DNA of 64,000 bases from NCBI RefSeq assembly GCF_017352155.2, contig NZ_CP071462.1, positions 2,604,001 through 2,668,000 of the forward strand, written 5' to 3'. This DNA is from Haloterrigena alkaliphila (GTDB lineage: Archaea; Halobacteriota; Halobacteria; Halobacteriales; Natrialbaceae). The position numbers were made by a program, and so were the translations under genes. The notes beneath the pieces are model-generated. The model was not told the DNA's origin and ran no database searches. It was given only the letters and a program-made list of their open reading frames with translations. This document shows, one piece after another, positions 1-6,921 of the stretch; the stretch's first letter is position 1, and every line of letters begins with the position of its first letter.

Positions 1-527
1 TCCCACTCTTATTGCTTCTCCCGGGCGCCCTAGGCTTTGCGATTGCTCGGCCAATTTTTGCAATTGGACAGGGGAAAGGTGAGCTCCGTCCCCTCATCAT
101 AGCGACAGGTCTTGCAGCACTAATCAATCTATTGCTAAATATTATCCTGATACCACGTTATAGTATGATCGGCGCCGCAGTTGCTACAAGTATTGGTTAT
201 GGTTCAATGCTCATATTCCATGGAATTGTTGCTCGAAAAATCGGCTATGATCCATTTGCCGATCTTCGCTTTGTACGCCTTGCTACCACATCAGTTTCAT
301 CCGCTCTACTTATCTTTGGCATTTCTTTTTTGATAAAGTCAGCTATTCTTTCGTTAATAGTTGTTCCCCCAGTAGGACTAATCATATATTTGGTGATCGC
401 TGTTCGAACGCGTACGATTGACCATGAAGAGGTTCTGCCACTAGTTTCACGTATTCCGGAACCGTTCTCGAAGTGGATTCTTAGCTTCCTTCACCACATC
501 AGCCATACTACTGGAGAGGGTAAGTAA
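1..527 (+). CDS. Polysaccharide flippase (Wzx/MATE-like), C-terminal part
   Basis: The frame is open to the left edge, so the true start lies outside the window; about 174 codons are visible. Five hydrophobic segments are seen, with the pattern NLLLNIILIPRYSMIGAA near visible residue 40, which resembles the C-terminal half of polysaccharide-biosynthesis flippases (RfbX/Wzx, MOP superfamily). Such proteins move lipid-linked sugars across the membrane. The gene converges tail to tail on aglF with a 4-bp gap, which fits a surface-glycan locus. It is clearly richer in A+T and in codons such as ATA and TTT than its neighbours, suggesting acquisition by transfer. The family call is from hydrophobic pattern and context only. 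Confidence 0.75.
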   Translation, partial: PLLLLLPGALGFAIARPIFAIGQGKGELRPLIIATGLAALINLLLNIILIPRYSMIGAAVATSIGYGSMLIFHGIVARKIGYDPFADLRFVRLATTSVSSALLIFGISFLIKSAILSLIVVPPVGLIIYLVIAVRTRTIDHEEVLPLVSRIPEPFSKWILSFLHHISHTTGEGK

Positions 528-531
528 TCGT

Positions 532-1263
532 TCACGATGTTGATTTAGTTGCATAATCTTGTAACCGCTCTTCTGCCTCCTCCCGATCTTCGGGATACCC
601 AACGTCGATCCGCCATCCCTCCAAGCCAATCGCATCGATCGTCCGCCCGCTCTGAATCAGCAAGTCGATCGCCTCACTGATCTCGTACTCCCCTCTATTA
701 GACGGCTGCACCAGATGACACGCGTGAAAGATCGCGGGCGTAAACGTGTAGAACCCGGTCATCACCAGATTCGACGGCGGATCGTCGGGCTTCTCCACCA
801 CGTCCGTGATCTCACCGAATTTATTCGTATCACAGACCCCGTACCGGTCGGCCTCGTCCCACGGGACCTCCTCGACCAGGAACGCGGCGTCGGCGCGGTC
901 CTCCCGCTGGCGACGCACGACGTCCTCGAGGTTCGCCTGGAACACGTTGTCGCCGAGCATCAGCATGAAGTCGTCGTCGATGTGCTCTTCGACGGTCAAC
1001 AACGCGTGAGCCAGGCCCTGCTGCTCGCGCTGGTGACTGTACGTGATCGGAACGCCCTCGTACGCGTCGCCGTAGTGATCGATGATCTTCTCCTTGAGGT
1101 AGCCGACGACGACGATCAGCTCGTCGGCGCCCAGCGACACCAGTTGATCGAAACAGTGGGTGAGAATCGGTTTGTCGTCGACCTCGACCATTCCCTTGGG
1201 TTTGTCCTCGGTGAGCGGTCGGAGCCGCGTTCCTTCGCCCGCCGCGAGTACGACTGCTTTCAT
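532..1263 (-). CDS. aglF: AglF-type sugar-1-phosphate nucleotidyltransferase
   Basis: A 243-aa protein that begins with the nucleotide-binding signature LAAGEGTRLRPLTEDKPKGM (residues 6-25) of the NTP-transferase fold. It also carries the GDN metal-site region near residue 104 and the VEKP motif near residue 157. The length and sequence fit the haloarchaeal glucose-1-phosphate uridylyl/thymidylyltransferases, of which AglF of Haloferax makes UDP-glucose for N-glycosylation. It activates a hexose-1-phosphate with UTP or dTTP in the cytoplasm. It lies next to a flippase, with a glycosyltransferase and an epimerase a few kb on. A TATA-like box lies about 26 bp before the ATG. The exact substrate cannot be read from sequence. 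Confidence 0.88.
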   Translation of the reverse strand: MKAVVLAAGEGTRLRPLTEDKPKGMVEVDDKPILTHCFDQLVSLGADELIVVVGYLKEKIIDHYGDAYEGVPITYSHQREQQGLAHALLTVEEHIDDDFMLMLGDNVFQANLEDVVRRQREDRADAAFLVEEVPWDEADRYGVCDTNKFGEITDVVEKPDDPPSNLVMTGFYTFTPAIFHACHLVQPSNRGEYEISEAIDLLIQSGRTIDAIGLEGWRIDVGYPEDREEAEERLQDYATKSTS

Positions 1264-1288
1264 ACGCGACGTATTGATGACGGGAACC

Positions 1289-1298
1289 CATATAGAAA
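1289..1298 (-). promoter_or_regulatory. TATA-like box for aglF
   Basis: On the minus strand the sequence TTTCTATATG ends 25 bp before the ATG at 1263. This spacing is what a leaderless haloarchaeal transcript would have. No BRE was assigned. Confidence 0.45.
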
Positions 1299-1365
1299 CG
1301 GGGTGTCATCCAATCCGGTTTGCACGTGCAAAACGGTTATGGGGCTCGCTTCCGAACGGACCGAT

Positions 1366-1686
1366 ATGAGTCAGGGACGCGACGATGCGGGCCGGTTCGA
1401 GGAGACCGTCACCGAACAGGACATCCTCAAGGTCTTCGACTACGAGGACGATCCAGTTCTCACGACGACGGAAGTCGCCGACGGTCTTCGACGGTTCGGC
1501 AAATCCATCACCTCGGAAGGCGTCCGCCGCCGACTCGAGGGGATGACCGAGGAGGGCCTGGTGAGCCGGAAGAAGTTCGGCGCGAGAGCGGTCGGCTGGT
1601 GGGCGGAGGTCGCACCGGAACTCGACGCCGAAACCGTCGACCGCGTCGAGACTCGAAAGGAGTCCGACGAGTGGACGGAACTGTAA
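1366..1686 (+). CDS. Winged-helix protein, likely antitoxin of a RelE/ParE pair
   Basis: A 106-aa acidic protein starting MSQGRDDAGRF. The open frame extends further upstream but only as antisense to aglF, so the ATG at 1366 is chosen. Residues 20-75 (ILKVFDYEDDPVLTTTEVAD followed by VRRRLEGMTEEGLV) look like a winged helix-turn-helix. It stops 6 bp before a RelE/ParE-type toxin gene, so it is inferred to be the DNA-binding antitoxin that neutralises the toxin and represses the pair. It is not a classic RelB/ParD fold; the partnership rests on gene order and spacing. Confidence 0.75.
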   Translation: MSQGRDDAGRFEETVTEQDILKVFDYEDDPVLTTTEVADGLRRFGKSITSEGVRRRLEGMTEEGLVSRKKFGARAVGWWAEVAPELDAETVDRVETRKESDEWTEL

Positions 1687-1692
1687 CGACGG

Positions 1693-1941
1693 ATGGCGAG
1701 GGTACTGTTACACCCGGACGTGGAGAAGCGACTCGAGTCGCTCCCGAACGATATCGAAGACCGAATTCGATCCAAATTGAGCGACGCCGGGGCGAACCCC
1801 GAACGGCATTTGAAGCCGCTGAAGGGCCGCGAAGAGTATTCGCTCCGGATCGGCAAACGACGGGCGATTATCGACTGGGACGGGCAACGAGGCGAACTGA
1901 GAGTGCTGGAGATCGACACTCGAGATAACGTCTACGACTGA
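1693..1941 (+). CDS. RelE/ParE-family toxin
   Basis: An 82-aa protein with the compact RelE/ParE pattern: an N-terminal strand ARVLLHPDVEKRLESLP, a long helix, the strand REEYSLRIGKRRAIIDWD (residues 44-61) and a final strand LRVLEIDTRDNVYD. These toxins cleave ribosome-bound mRNA or poison gyrase. The ATG lies 6 bp after the winged-helix gene, so the two are probably co-transcribed as a type II toxin-antitoxin module. The Y/R/K positions of the second strand are present, but catalytic competence cannot be judged from the sequence alone. Confidence 0.82.
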   Translation: MARVLLHPDVEKRLESLPNDIEDRIRSKLSDAGANPERHLKPLKGREEYSLRIGKRRAIIDWDGQRGELRVLEIDTRDNVYD

Positions 1942-1972
1942 CATCCTCCCGCGCCGGAAGAGGTGACGGATC

Positions 1973-2467
1973 ATGCACGACGAATCCACCACCGACGAGA
2001 CCGAAAACGAGGAAATTTCGATGGATGACACCGAAGCCGAGGCCGAGTTCCTCGAGGATCGAGACCCGGAAGCGTACCCGTCGACGCTCCGGATTACCTC
2101 TGACTCGGAGGACGCCCACCGACGGGGAGCGCTCGAGCGCCTCGAGCGCTGGGAGAACGGCGAGGAGGTCCCGCACGTCATCAACTTCCAGAAACCGAGC
2201 GATCTCCGGGCGCTGCTCACGGACCGACGGATCGAACTCCTTCGGAGCATCATGGCCGAGCGACCGGACAGTATCCGTCGGCTGGCCGAGCGCCTCGACC
2301 GCGACGTCAAGACGGTCCACGACGACCTCCAGGTACTGGCCGAGTACGATATCGTTCACTTCGAGCAGGCCGGGCGGGCGAAGCGTCCGTTCGTCCCGTA
2401 CGAGAGCATCGAGGTCAGCCTCGAGATTTCGACACCGAACCCGGCCGACGATATCGCACCGGCCTGA
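1973..2467 (+). CDS. HVO_A0114-family HTH transcriptional regulator
   Basis: A 164-aa protein. A low-complexity acidic N-terminus (residues 1-30) is followed by LRITSDSEDAHRRGALERLE and a winged HTH (RRIELLRSIMAERPDSIRRL ... DRDVKTVHDDLQVLAEYDIV, about residues 80-130). This is the layout of the haloarchaeal HVO_A0114 family, often the DNA-binding partner of a small toxin (TumE/DUF6516 type). Here it lies 31 bp after a RelE/ParE gene and no TumE-like gene is seen. It may belong to the same operon or be a solitary regulator. Confidence 0.8.
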   Translation: MHDESTTDETENEEISMDDTEAEAEFLEDRDPEAYPSTLRITSDSEDAHRRGALERLERWENGEEVPHVINFQKPSDLRALLTDRRIELLRSIMAERPDSIRRLAERLDRDVKTVHDDLQVLAEYDIVHFEQAGRAKRPFVPYESIEVSLEISTPNPADDIAPA

Positions 2468-2613
2468 CCTGGCGAGACGAGGACGAGCGCCGGGTTGAAG
2501 GCCGCGATGATCGAGAGCGGACGGTCCCGTCCCCCGATTCGGCGTCGATTCGAGGGAACTCCACTCGAGGGACTCGGCCCACGGTTCAAGTGCGATGGCG
2601 AACTACCTCCGGT

Positions 2614-2895
2614 ATGAGCCAGATGGGGACGGCGATCGTTCGCGAGCTCCACGACGAACCGCACCTCGAGGGGAGGCGACTGACGGTTCAGTTCATCAAG
2701 ACACAGGTCGAAGATCGAAGACTCGAGCCACGGACGGTCGCCAATCGGCACGACCTCGACGTGGCGGACGTCTACCGAGCGCTCACATACTATCACGACC
2801 ATCCCGACGAGATGCGAACGGTCGAGAACCAGCGTCGGAAGGCCGCCGACGAGTACGCGGAATTGACGACCGATCCCGATACAGTCCGCGAATGA
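2614..2895 (+). CDS. DUF433 domain protein (antitoxin-like)
   Basis: Starting at the ATG of MSQMGTAIVRELHDEP, the protein is 93 aa. Its core (GRRLTVQFIKTQVEDRRLEP, then VANRHDLDVADVYRALTYYH) matches DUF433. That is a small HTH-like domain in which a sequence feeding into 'ia..y.l....v..Al.yy..hp' is typical; members are often paired with PIN-type (DUF5615) toxins. An upstream in-frame GTG at 2590 would add eight residues of poor character. No PIN toxin follows, so this may be an orphan antitoxin left in a decayed toxin-antitoxin region. Confidence 0.75.
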   Translation: MSQMGTAIVRELHDEPHLEGRRLTVQFIKTQVEDRRLEPRTVANRHDLDVADVYRALTYYHDHPDEMRTVENQRRKAADEYAELTTDPDTVRE

Positions 2896-3004
2896 CGTCT
2901 CGATTGATCCCCCACTACGACTCTCGGCTCGCCACGACTCACGTCTCGATACGCGCCTCGAAACGCTACGAACGGATAAGTCCCTGCCGTCACCTCGTAC
3001 AGCC

Positions 3005-3190
3005 ATGAACGCTCGCAAACGCGTGCTGGTCCGACTCGAGCGGACGATGGCCTACTGGGGACTTCTGAAGCATCCTTTCGGCCGGGAGTACGTCCGGGAG
3101 CATTACTCGCCGACGGGCAAACAGCGGAAAGACCCCGAGGAGACGGTGGTCGACATCCCCACGGTCGGGTCGGCCGACCCCGACGCGTAA
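3005..3190 (+). CDS. Small conserved-looking hypothetical protein
   Basis: A 61-aa ORF, MNARKRVLVRLERTMAYWGL..., with a basic aromatic N-terminal half (YWGLLKHPFGREYVREHYSP) and an acidic tail. It stands alone after the DUF433 gene and before a tRNA-like remnant. No domain is recognised. Its coding bias (GC-rich third positions, acidic tail) fits a real haloarchaeal gene, but support is limited to that. Confidence 0.5.
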   Translation: MNARKRVLVRLERTMAYWGLLKHPFGREYVREHYSPTGKQRKDPEETVVDIPTVGSADPDA

Positions 3191-3252
3191 CGCCGACGAA
3201 ACCGAACAGTCTGTAGAACATCACCACTCCCTTCGAGCCTGACAACCGACAG

Positions 3253-3277
3253 TGGGTATGCGGGGATTCGAACCCCG
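3253..3277 (-). other. tRNA 3'-end-like remnant (T-arm plus half acceptor)
   Basis: On the minus strand a perfect T-arm (stem CGGGG/CCCCG at 3261-3277 around the 7-nt loop TTCGAAT) is followed by seven bases CATACCC and a discriminator-like A. No matching 5' acceptor half, D-arm or anticodon arm is found upstream on that strand, so this is not a complete tRNA. tRNA 3' ends are common integration sites, and this one lies between toxin-antitoxin-type genes and an IS copy. Confidence 0.35.
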
Positions 3278-3475
3278 GGCCTGCTGACCTGCTGTCCGAG
3301 CACTCCCCTCTCGCGAACGACGCGCCGCGCGGACTCGCGCCCCTCGCCCGACCCACGTCGACGGTTCAGCGGTTCTTCCGGACTGAACTACACACCCCTG
3401 ACTCGAGTGACGACCACGACGCCAGGCAAAAAGTCATCGGACGGCAAACCGCGACAACCCGAGAGCGACCCTTAC

Positions 3476-4951
3476 GGAAATCGAGGAAAAAGCCCCGCCC
3501 TTTAGGGCGGGGATGAATCCGACACTACCCTTCACAGACCGACGTTCGATGGCACGACTGGATATTTCACGCTACGTAATCCACATATTCAAGTAACCAG
3601 TTCTACATAGGTTACGTATGGCGAAACAGGTCGTCACGCGCACATACACTGCTTCAATCAGGAACCAGCAACAGGTGCAAGACGACCTCGATTCGCTCGG
3701 GTTCGCCGCCAGTAAACTCTGGAACGTCGGACGGTGGACGTGCAGTCGCGTCTGGAATGAAATCGACTACATCCCCGAACACAACGAACTCACCGCCTAC
3801 CTCAAGTCGCACGAACGCTATGATGACCTGCATTCTCAGTCAAGTCAGCGAGTCCTTCAAGAACTCGCTGAGGCGTTCAACGGCTGGTACGGCAAACGGC
3901 AAAACGGAGACACACGAGCGAACCCGCCCGGCTACCGCAAACACAACGACGAACACCCACGAAGCACGGTCACCTTCAAGAACAAAGGCTTCAAACTCGA
4001 CACTCAGTACAACCGAGTCCGACTCTCAAAGGGGTCGAATCTCAAGGAGTATTGGTCGGACTTCATCCTCTGCGAATACCAGGCTCGTCCTGATGTAGAT
4101 CTCTCCGCTGTGGAGAGCGTCCAACAGGTTCGGGCGGTCTGGACGGGCGATGAGTGGGAACTGCACTTTGTGTGCAAAGTCGAGATCGAAACATCCGACT
4201 TGCCCGGTGAGAAGACGTGGGTGTTGACCTCGGGATCAACAACTTCGCCGCCCTCGCATACGAAGACGGTCACGCCGAGTTGTATCCACTCAACTGCCTG
4301 AAGCAGGACGACTACTACTTCAGCAAGCGTCTCGCCTGCTGTGACAACTCGGACTCTGAGCAAGCCACGCGGTTGAACCAGAAGAAGTCGGCTCGCCGCA
4401 CCCACTACTTCCATATACTCTCGAAACACATCGTTCAGCGATGTGTTGACGAGGACGTTGGAACGATCGTGGTGGGTGACCTCTCCGGTATCTGCGAAGA
4501 CGAGGAGAACGGTGAGTCAAAGAACTGGGGCAAGCACGGCAACCTCGACTTGCACTCGTGGGCGTTCGATCGTTTCACCAACCTGCTCAAATACAAAGCC
4601 GAGATGGAAGGCATCACGGTTGAGCAGGTCTCGGAGCGTGACACCTCGAAGTCGTGTTCGTGTTGTGGTCGGAAGCGTAAGGCGAACCGTGTTGAACGCG
4701 GACTGTACGTGTGTGATGACTGCGAGACGGTGGCGAACGCGGATGTGAACGGTGCTGAGAACATTCGACAGAAAGTATCTCCGAGTCCCGCCACGAATGG
4801 CGGTGATAGGAGTAACGGCTGGTTGGCACAGCCATCGACATTCCTGTTAGACAAGGAGATTGGTGCGTTCGCACCTCAAGAACAGGTCACGTCGTAAACC
4901 ACAATCTCCCAACGCGGGAATCCTCGCCCTTCAGGGCTGGGAGGATGTCAA
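3476..4951 (+). mobile_element. IS200/IS605-group tnpB-only element, copy A (frameshifted)
   Basis: The ends come from comparison with copy B at 31657-33134. Similarity begins directly after TTAC (3472-3475) and ends at TCAA (4948-4951), which are the left and right cleavage motifs known for IS608. The left end has a hairpin, CCCCGCCC-ttta-GGGCGGGG at 3493-3512; the right end has another around 4922-4947. No TnpA (Y1 transposase) gene is present, so mobility would need TnpA in trans. The element is inserted antisense at the stop codon of the glycosyltransferase gene. Confidence 0.88.
3618..4897 (+). pseudogene. tnpB: tnpB of copy A, broken by a 1-bp deletion
   Basis: Two overlapping frames (3618-4301 and 4217-4897) together match the intact 426-aa TnpB of copy B end to end. 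Where copy B reads GAAGACGGTGGGTG, copy A reads GAAGACGTGGGTG near 4212-4222. One missing G shifts the frame just before the RuvC-I motif (VDLGINNF). The first frame therefore stops at codon 228 and has no nuclease domain. The second half still encodes RuvC-I, the zinc finger (CSCCG...CDDC) and the final NADVNGAENI motif. A sequencing error or programmed frameshifting are alternatives, but no slippery heptamer is evident. Confidence 0.88.
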
Positions 4952-4967
4952 CGCTCGACCGAGCTCA
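4790..4967 (+). ncRNA. Predicted reRNA (omega-RNA) of copy A with guide
   Basis: By analogy with IS200/IS605 TnpB systems, the guide RNA spans the 3' end of tnpB and the right-end hairpin and runs into the flank. Here the scaffold would end at TCAA (4948-4951) and the guide would be roughly 4952-4967. That guide matches the last codons of the glycosyltransferase gene. The 5' boundary is an estimate. The right end is intact although the protein gene is broken, so the RNA could be used by TnpB from copy B. Confidence 0.45.
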
Positions 4968-6180
4968 GGAAGAACGACGAGAACACGGTCTGGAGGCCGA
5001 TGACGATCGCGGTGAAGGCGATCAGCGCCCCCATCGTGAACTCGAGCGAGCCGAACCCGCTCGAGATCCACTGGTAGACCAGTCCCGCGGCGTACAGCCC
5101 CCCGGCAGCAAAGACCAGGAGGCCGGCCGTCGCGCCGTGCTCGAGCGATAGCGATCCGATCACCCGTTCCGTGATCGGGTCTTCGGGCTTCTGGATCGGA
5201 TCGCTCGTCACCGCGGCGAACACCCCGAGGCTCGCAACCTGATAGCCGACGATGGTCAACAAACTCCCGGCGATCATCGAGTGCAGTCCTAGCGACACGC
5301 CGTTGATCGACGCCTCGGAGTATGCGACTCCCATCACGGCCATCCCGAGCAGGCTCATCAGCATTCCGGGTACCGAAAACAGGAATCCGGGCGCGTTGAC
5401 GAGCATGAAACGGACGTGTCGCCAGCCGTCGCGGAAGCTCTCGAGGGTCTCCTCGCCCTCGCGCTCGTGGTAGATGATCGGCGTCTCCTCGATCACGAGG
5501 TCCTTCGCGCCGGCTTCCATGATCATCTCGCTGGCGAACTCCATCCCGGTCGTCTCGAGCTCCATCTCGTCGAGTGCCTGCCGGCGGAACACGCGAAAGC
5601 CGCTGTGGGCGTCGCTCACGCCGGCCCGGTAGAACGCGTTCAGAAACTTCGTCAGCAGCGGGTTGCCGACGTACTGGTGGAGCGTCGGCATCGCGCCGGG
5701 TCTGATCTCCCCCTCGAGGCGACTCCCCATCACCATGTCCGCGCCGGTCTCCTCGAGGTGACTGAGCAGCCGCGGGATGTCCTTGAAGTCGTAGGTCGTG
5801 TCGGCGTCGCCCATCGCGATGTAGTCGCCGCGGGCCCGTTCGAACGCGTACCGGTAGGCGTAGCCGTAGCCGGGCTGATCCGGTTCGACGACGATGGCCC
5901 CCAGCTCCCGCGCGATCTCGGGCGTTCGATCGGTCGAACTGTCGCTGATGATGATCTCGGTCGGCAGTTGCAGCTCCTCGACCGCCGATTTGATCCAGTT
6001 GATACAGGTTTCGATCCCCTCCTCCTCGTTCAGCGTCGGCATCACGACGGACAACGTCGGCTCGACGTCGCTCCCTCGGTCCACCAGGAGGTCGTCCGCA
6101 GACCGACGCTCGAGGCCCCGGTCCGCCTCGAGAGGGCGATCAGTCGAGGACGACTGGTTAGATTGTGATTTCGAAGACAT
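4948..6180 (-). CDS. Family 2 glycosyltransferase with C-terminal membrane domain
   Basis: A 410-aa protein. After a Ser-rich N-terminus, a GT-A domain (residues 42-270) starts LSVVMPTLNEEEGIETC and holds GDADTTYD as the DxD-type metal/sugar-nucleotide site near residue 133. Four hydrophobic segments follow (about 275-405). This is the plan of dolichyl-phosphate sugar synthases and of haloarchaeal N-glycosylation GT2s. It probably loads a sugar onto a polyprenyl phosphate at the inner face of the membrane. Its stop codon TGA is contributed by the end of IS copy A; the reconstructed original stop was TAA after a synonymous Arg codon. Confidence 0.88.
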   Translation of the reverse strand: MSSKSQSNQSSSTDRPLEADRGLERRSADDLLVDRGSDVEPTLSVVMPTLNEEEGIETCINWIKSAVEELQLPTEIIISDSSTDRTPEIARELGAIVVEPDQPGYGYAYRYAFERARGDYIAMGDADTTYDFKDIPRLLSHLEETGADMVMGSRLEGEIRPGAMPTLHQYVGNPLLTKFLNAFYRAGVSDAHSGFRVFRRQALDEMELETTGMEFASEMIMEAGAKDLVIEETPIIYHEREGEETLESFRDGWRHVRFMLVNAPGFLFSVPGMLMSLLGMAVMGVAYSEASINGVSLGLHSMIAGSLLTIVGYQVASLGVFAAVTSDPIQKPEDPITERVIGSLSLEHGATAGLLVFAAGGLYAAGLVYQWISSGFGSLEFTMGALIAFTAIVIGLQTVFSSFFLSSVER

Positions 6181-6657
6181 CGTTGAGTTCGTATGTGCTC
6201 CCCCGCACGCTCAAAGTGTATCGCGACTGGCCTCTTAACAGTAGCTATTCATATTCCTCGGAAACTGACTATCCGTAAAGAGACGAGGCTCGCGCACTAG
6301 GATACTACTGACTTGTAGCTCCTGAATACAACCGGCGCGGAGAGCCCGCTACGGCGTGCAAACGGCCGATGGGTGGCTTCTCGGTCGCGTTGCACATTGT
6401 CACGGGTAGTCAGTCGCAGAAATATCGGATAGAAATGAATAGTTCAACGATGACGTCAACTGGATGCGATTCGGACGTGTTAGGGTGGACGAACGGGGCT
6501 TCGATTTGCGAAATAGTTCGGTCCGGTCGAAATACGCGACATTGAAGACGTTCCGGAACCGCAGTAGCAGAAAAGAACACGAACAGTCGGGAGTAACCGG
6601 TTACAATTCGGGAAGATCCGTGGATTTAACACGGTCAGATGCAATGTGTAAGCCGTT
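6181..6657. other. Intergenic, no gene recognised
   Basis: This 477-bp stretch separates the divergent glycosyltransferase and zinc-finger genes and should hold both promoters. It is less GC-rich than the genes. Possible reading frames in it (such as one from 6464) have neither acidic composition nor a recognisable domain. Confidence 0.6.
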
Positions 6658-6825
6658 ATGCAACAATCCGTGGGAGGTGATGCCGTCGTGCATCCCGTGA
6701 TCGATGCACTCGAGGGGGCCGACTGTTCGTTTTGCGACGGCGGAACGCTCGTTCGAGAGGAGTACAAGGGGAAGAACGCCGTTGTCTGCGAGTCCTGCGA
6801 CACGCCCGGCGTCCAACTTTGGTAA
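6658..6825 (+). CDS. HVO_A0556-type small zinc-finger protein
   Basis: A 55-aa protein, MQQSVGGDAVVHPVIDALEG and onward, with two CxxC knuckles: C23-SF-C26 and C44-ES-C47. It ends TPGVQLW. The layout DCSFCDGG...VVCESCDTP and the terminal Trp match the haloarchaeal HVO_A0556 family of tiny zinc-binding proteins, whose role is not established; regulatory or adaptor functions have been suggested for haloarchaeal micro-zinc-finger proteins. A TAA lies in frame shortly before the ATG at 6658, so this start is firm. It precedes the epimerase gene by about 95 bp. Confidence 0.8.
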   Translation: MQQSVGGDAVVHPVIDALEGADCSFCDGGTLVREEYKGKNAVVCESCDTPGVQLW

Positions 6826-6921
6826 CGCCCTCGGGCGACCCGTTTTTCGCGACCCGATACCGGTGATCAGCCACCACCGGAGATCGCAGGGTTCTCGTAG
6901 GTGACCGACAGTTGTACCGGC

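Noticed and set aside
715-1365. Longer version of the wHTH gene starting inside the aglF region
   Set aside because: Its first 217 codons are antisense to aglF and have none of the acidic character of the part after 1366.
4208-4230. Programmed frameshift as explanation of the split tnpB in copy A
   Set aside because: No slippery heptamer is seen, and the homologous copy B is a continuous frame with one extra G at this position.
3476-4951. A tnpA (Y1 transposase) gene inside the IS copies
   Set aside because: No HUH motif or suitable ORF is present in copies A, B or C on either strand; these are tnpB-only elements.
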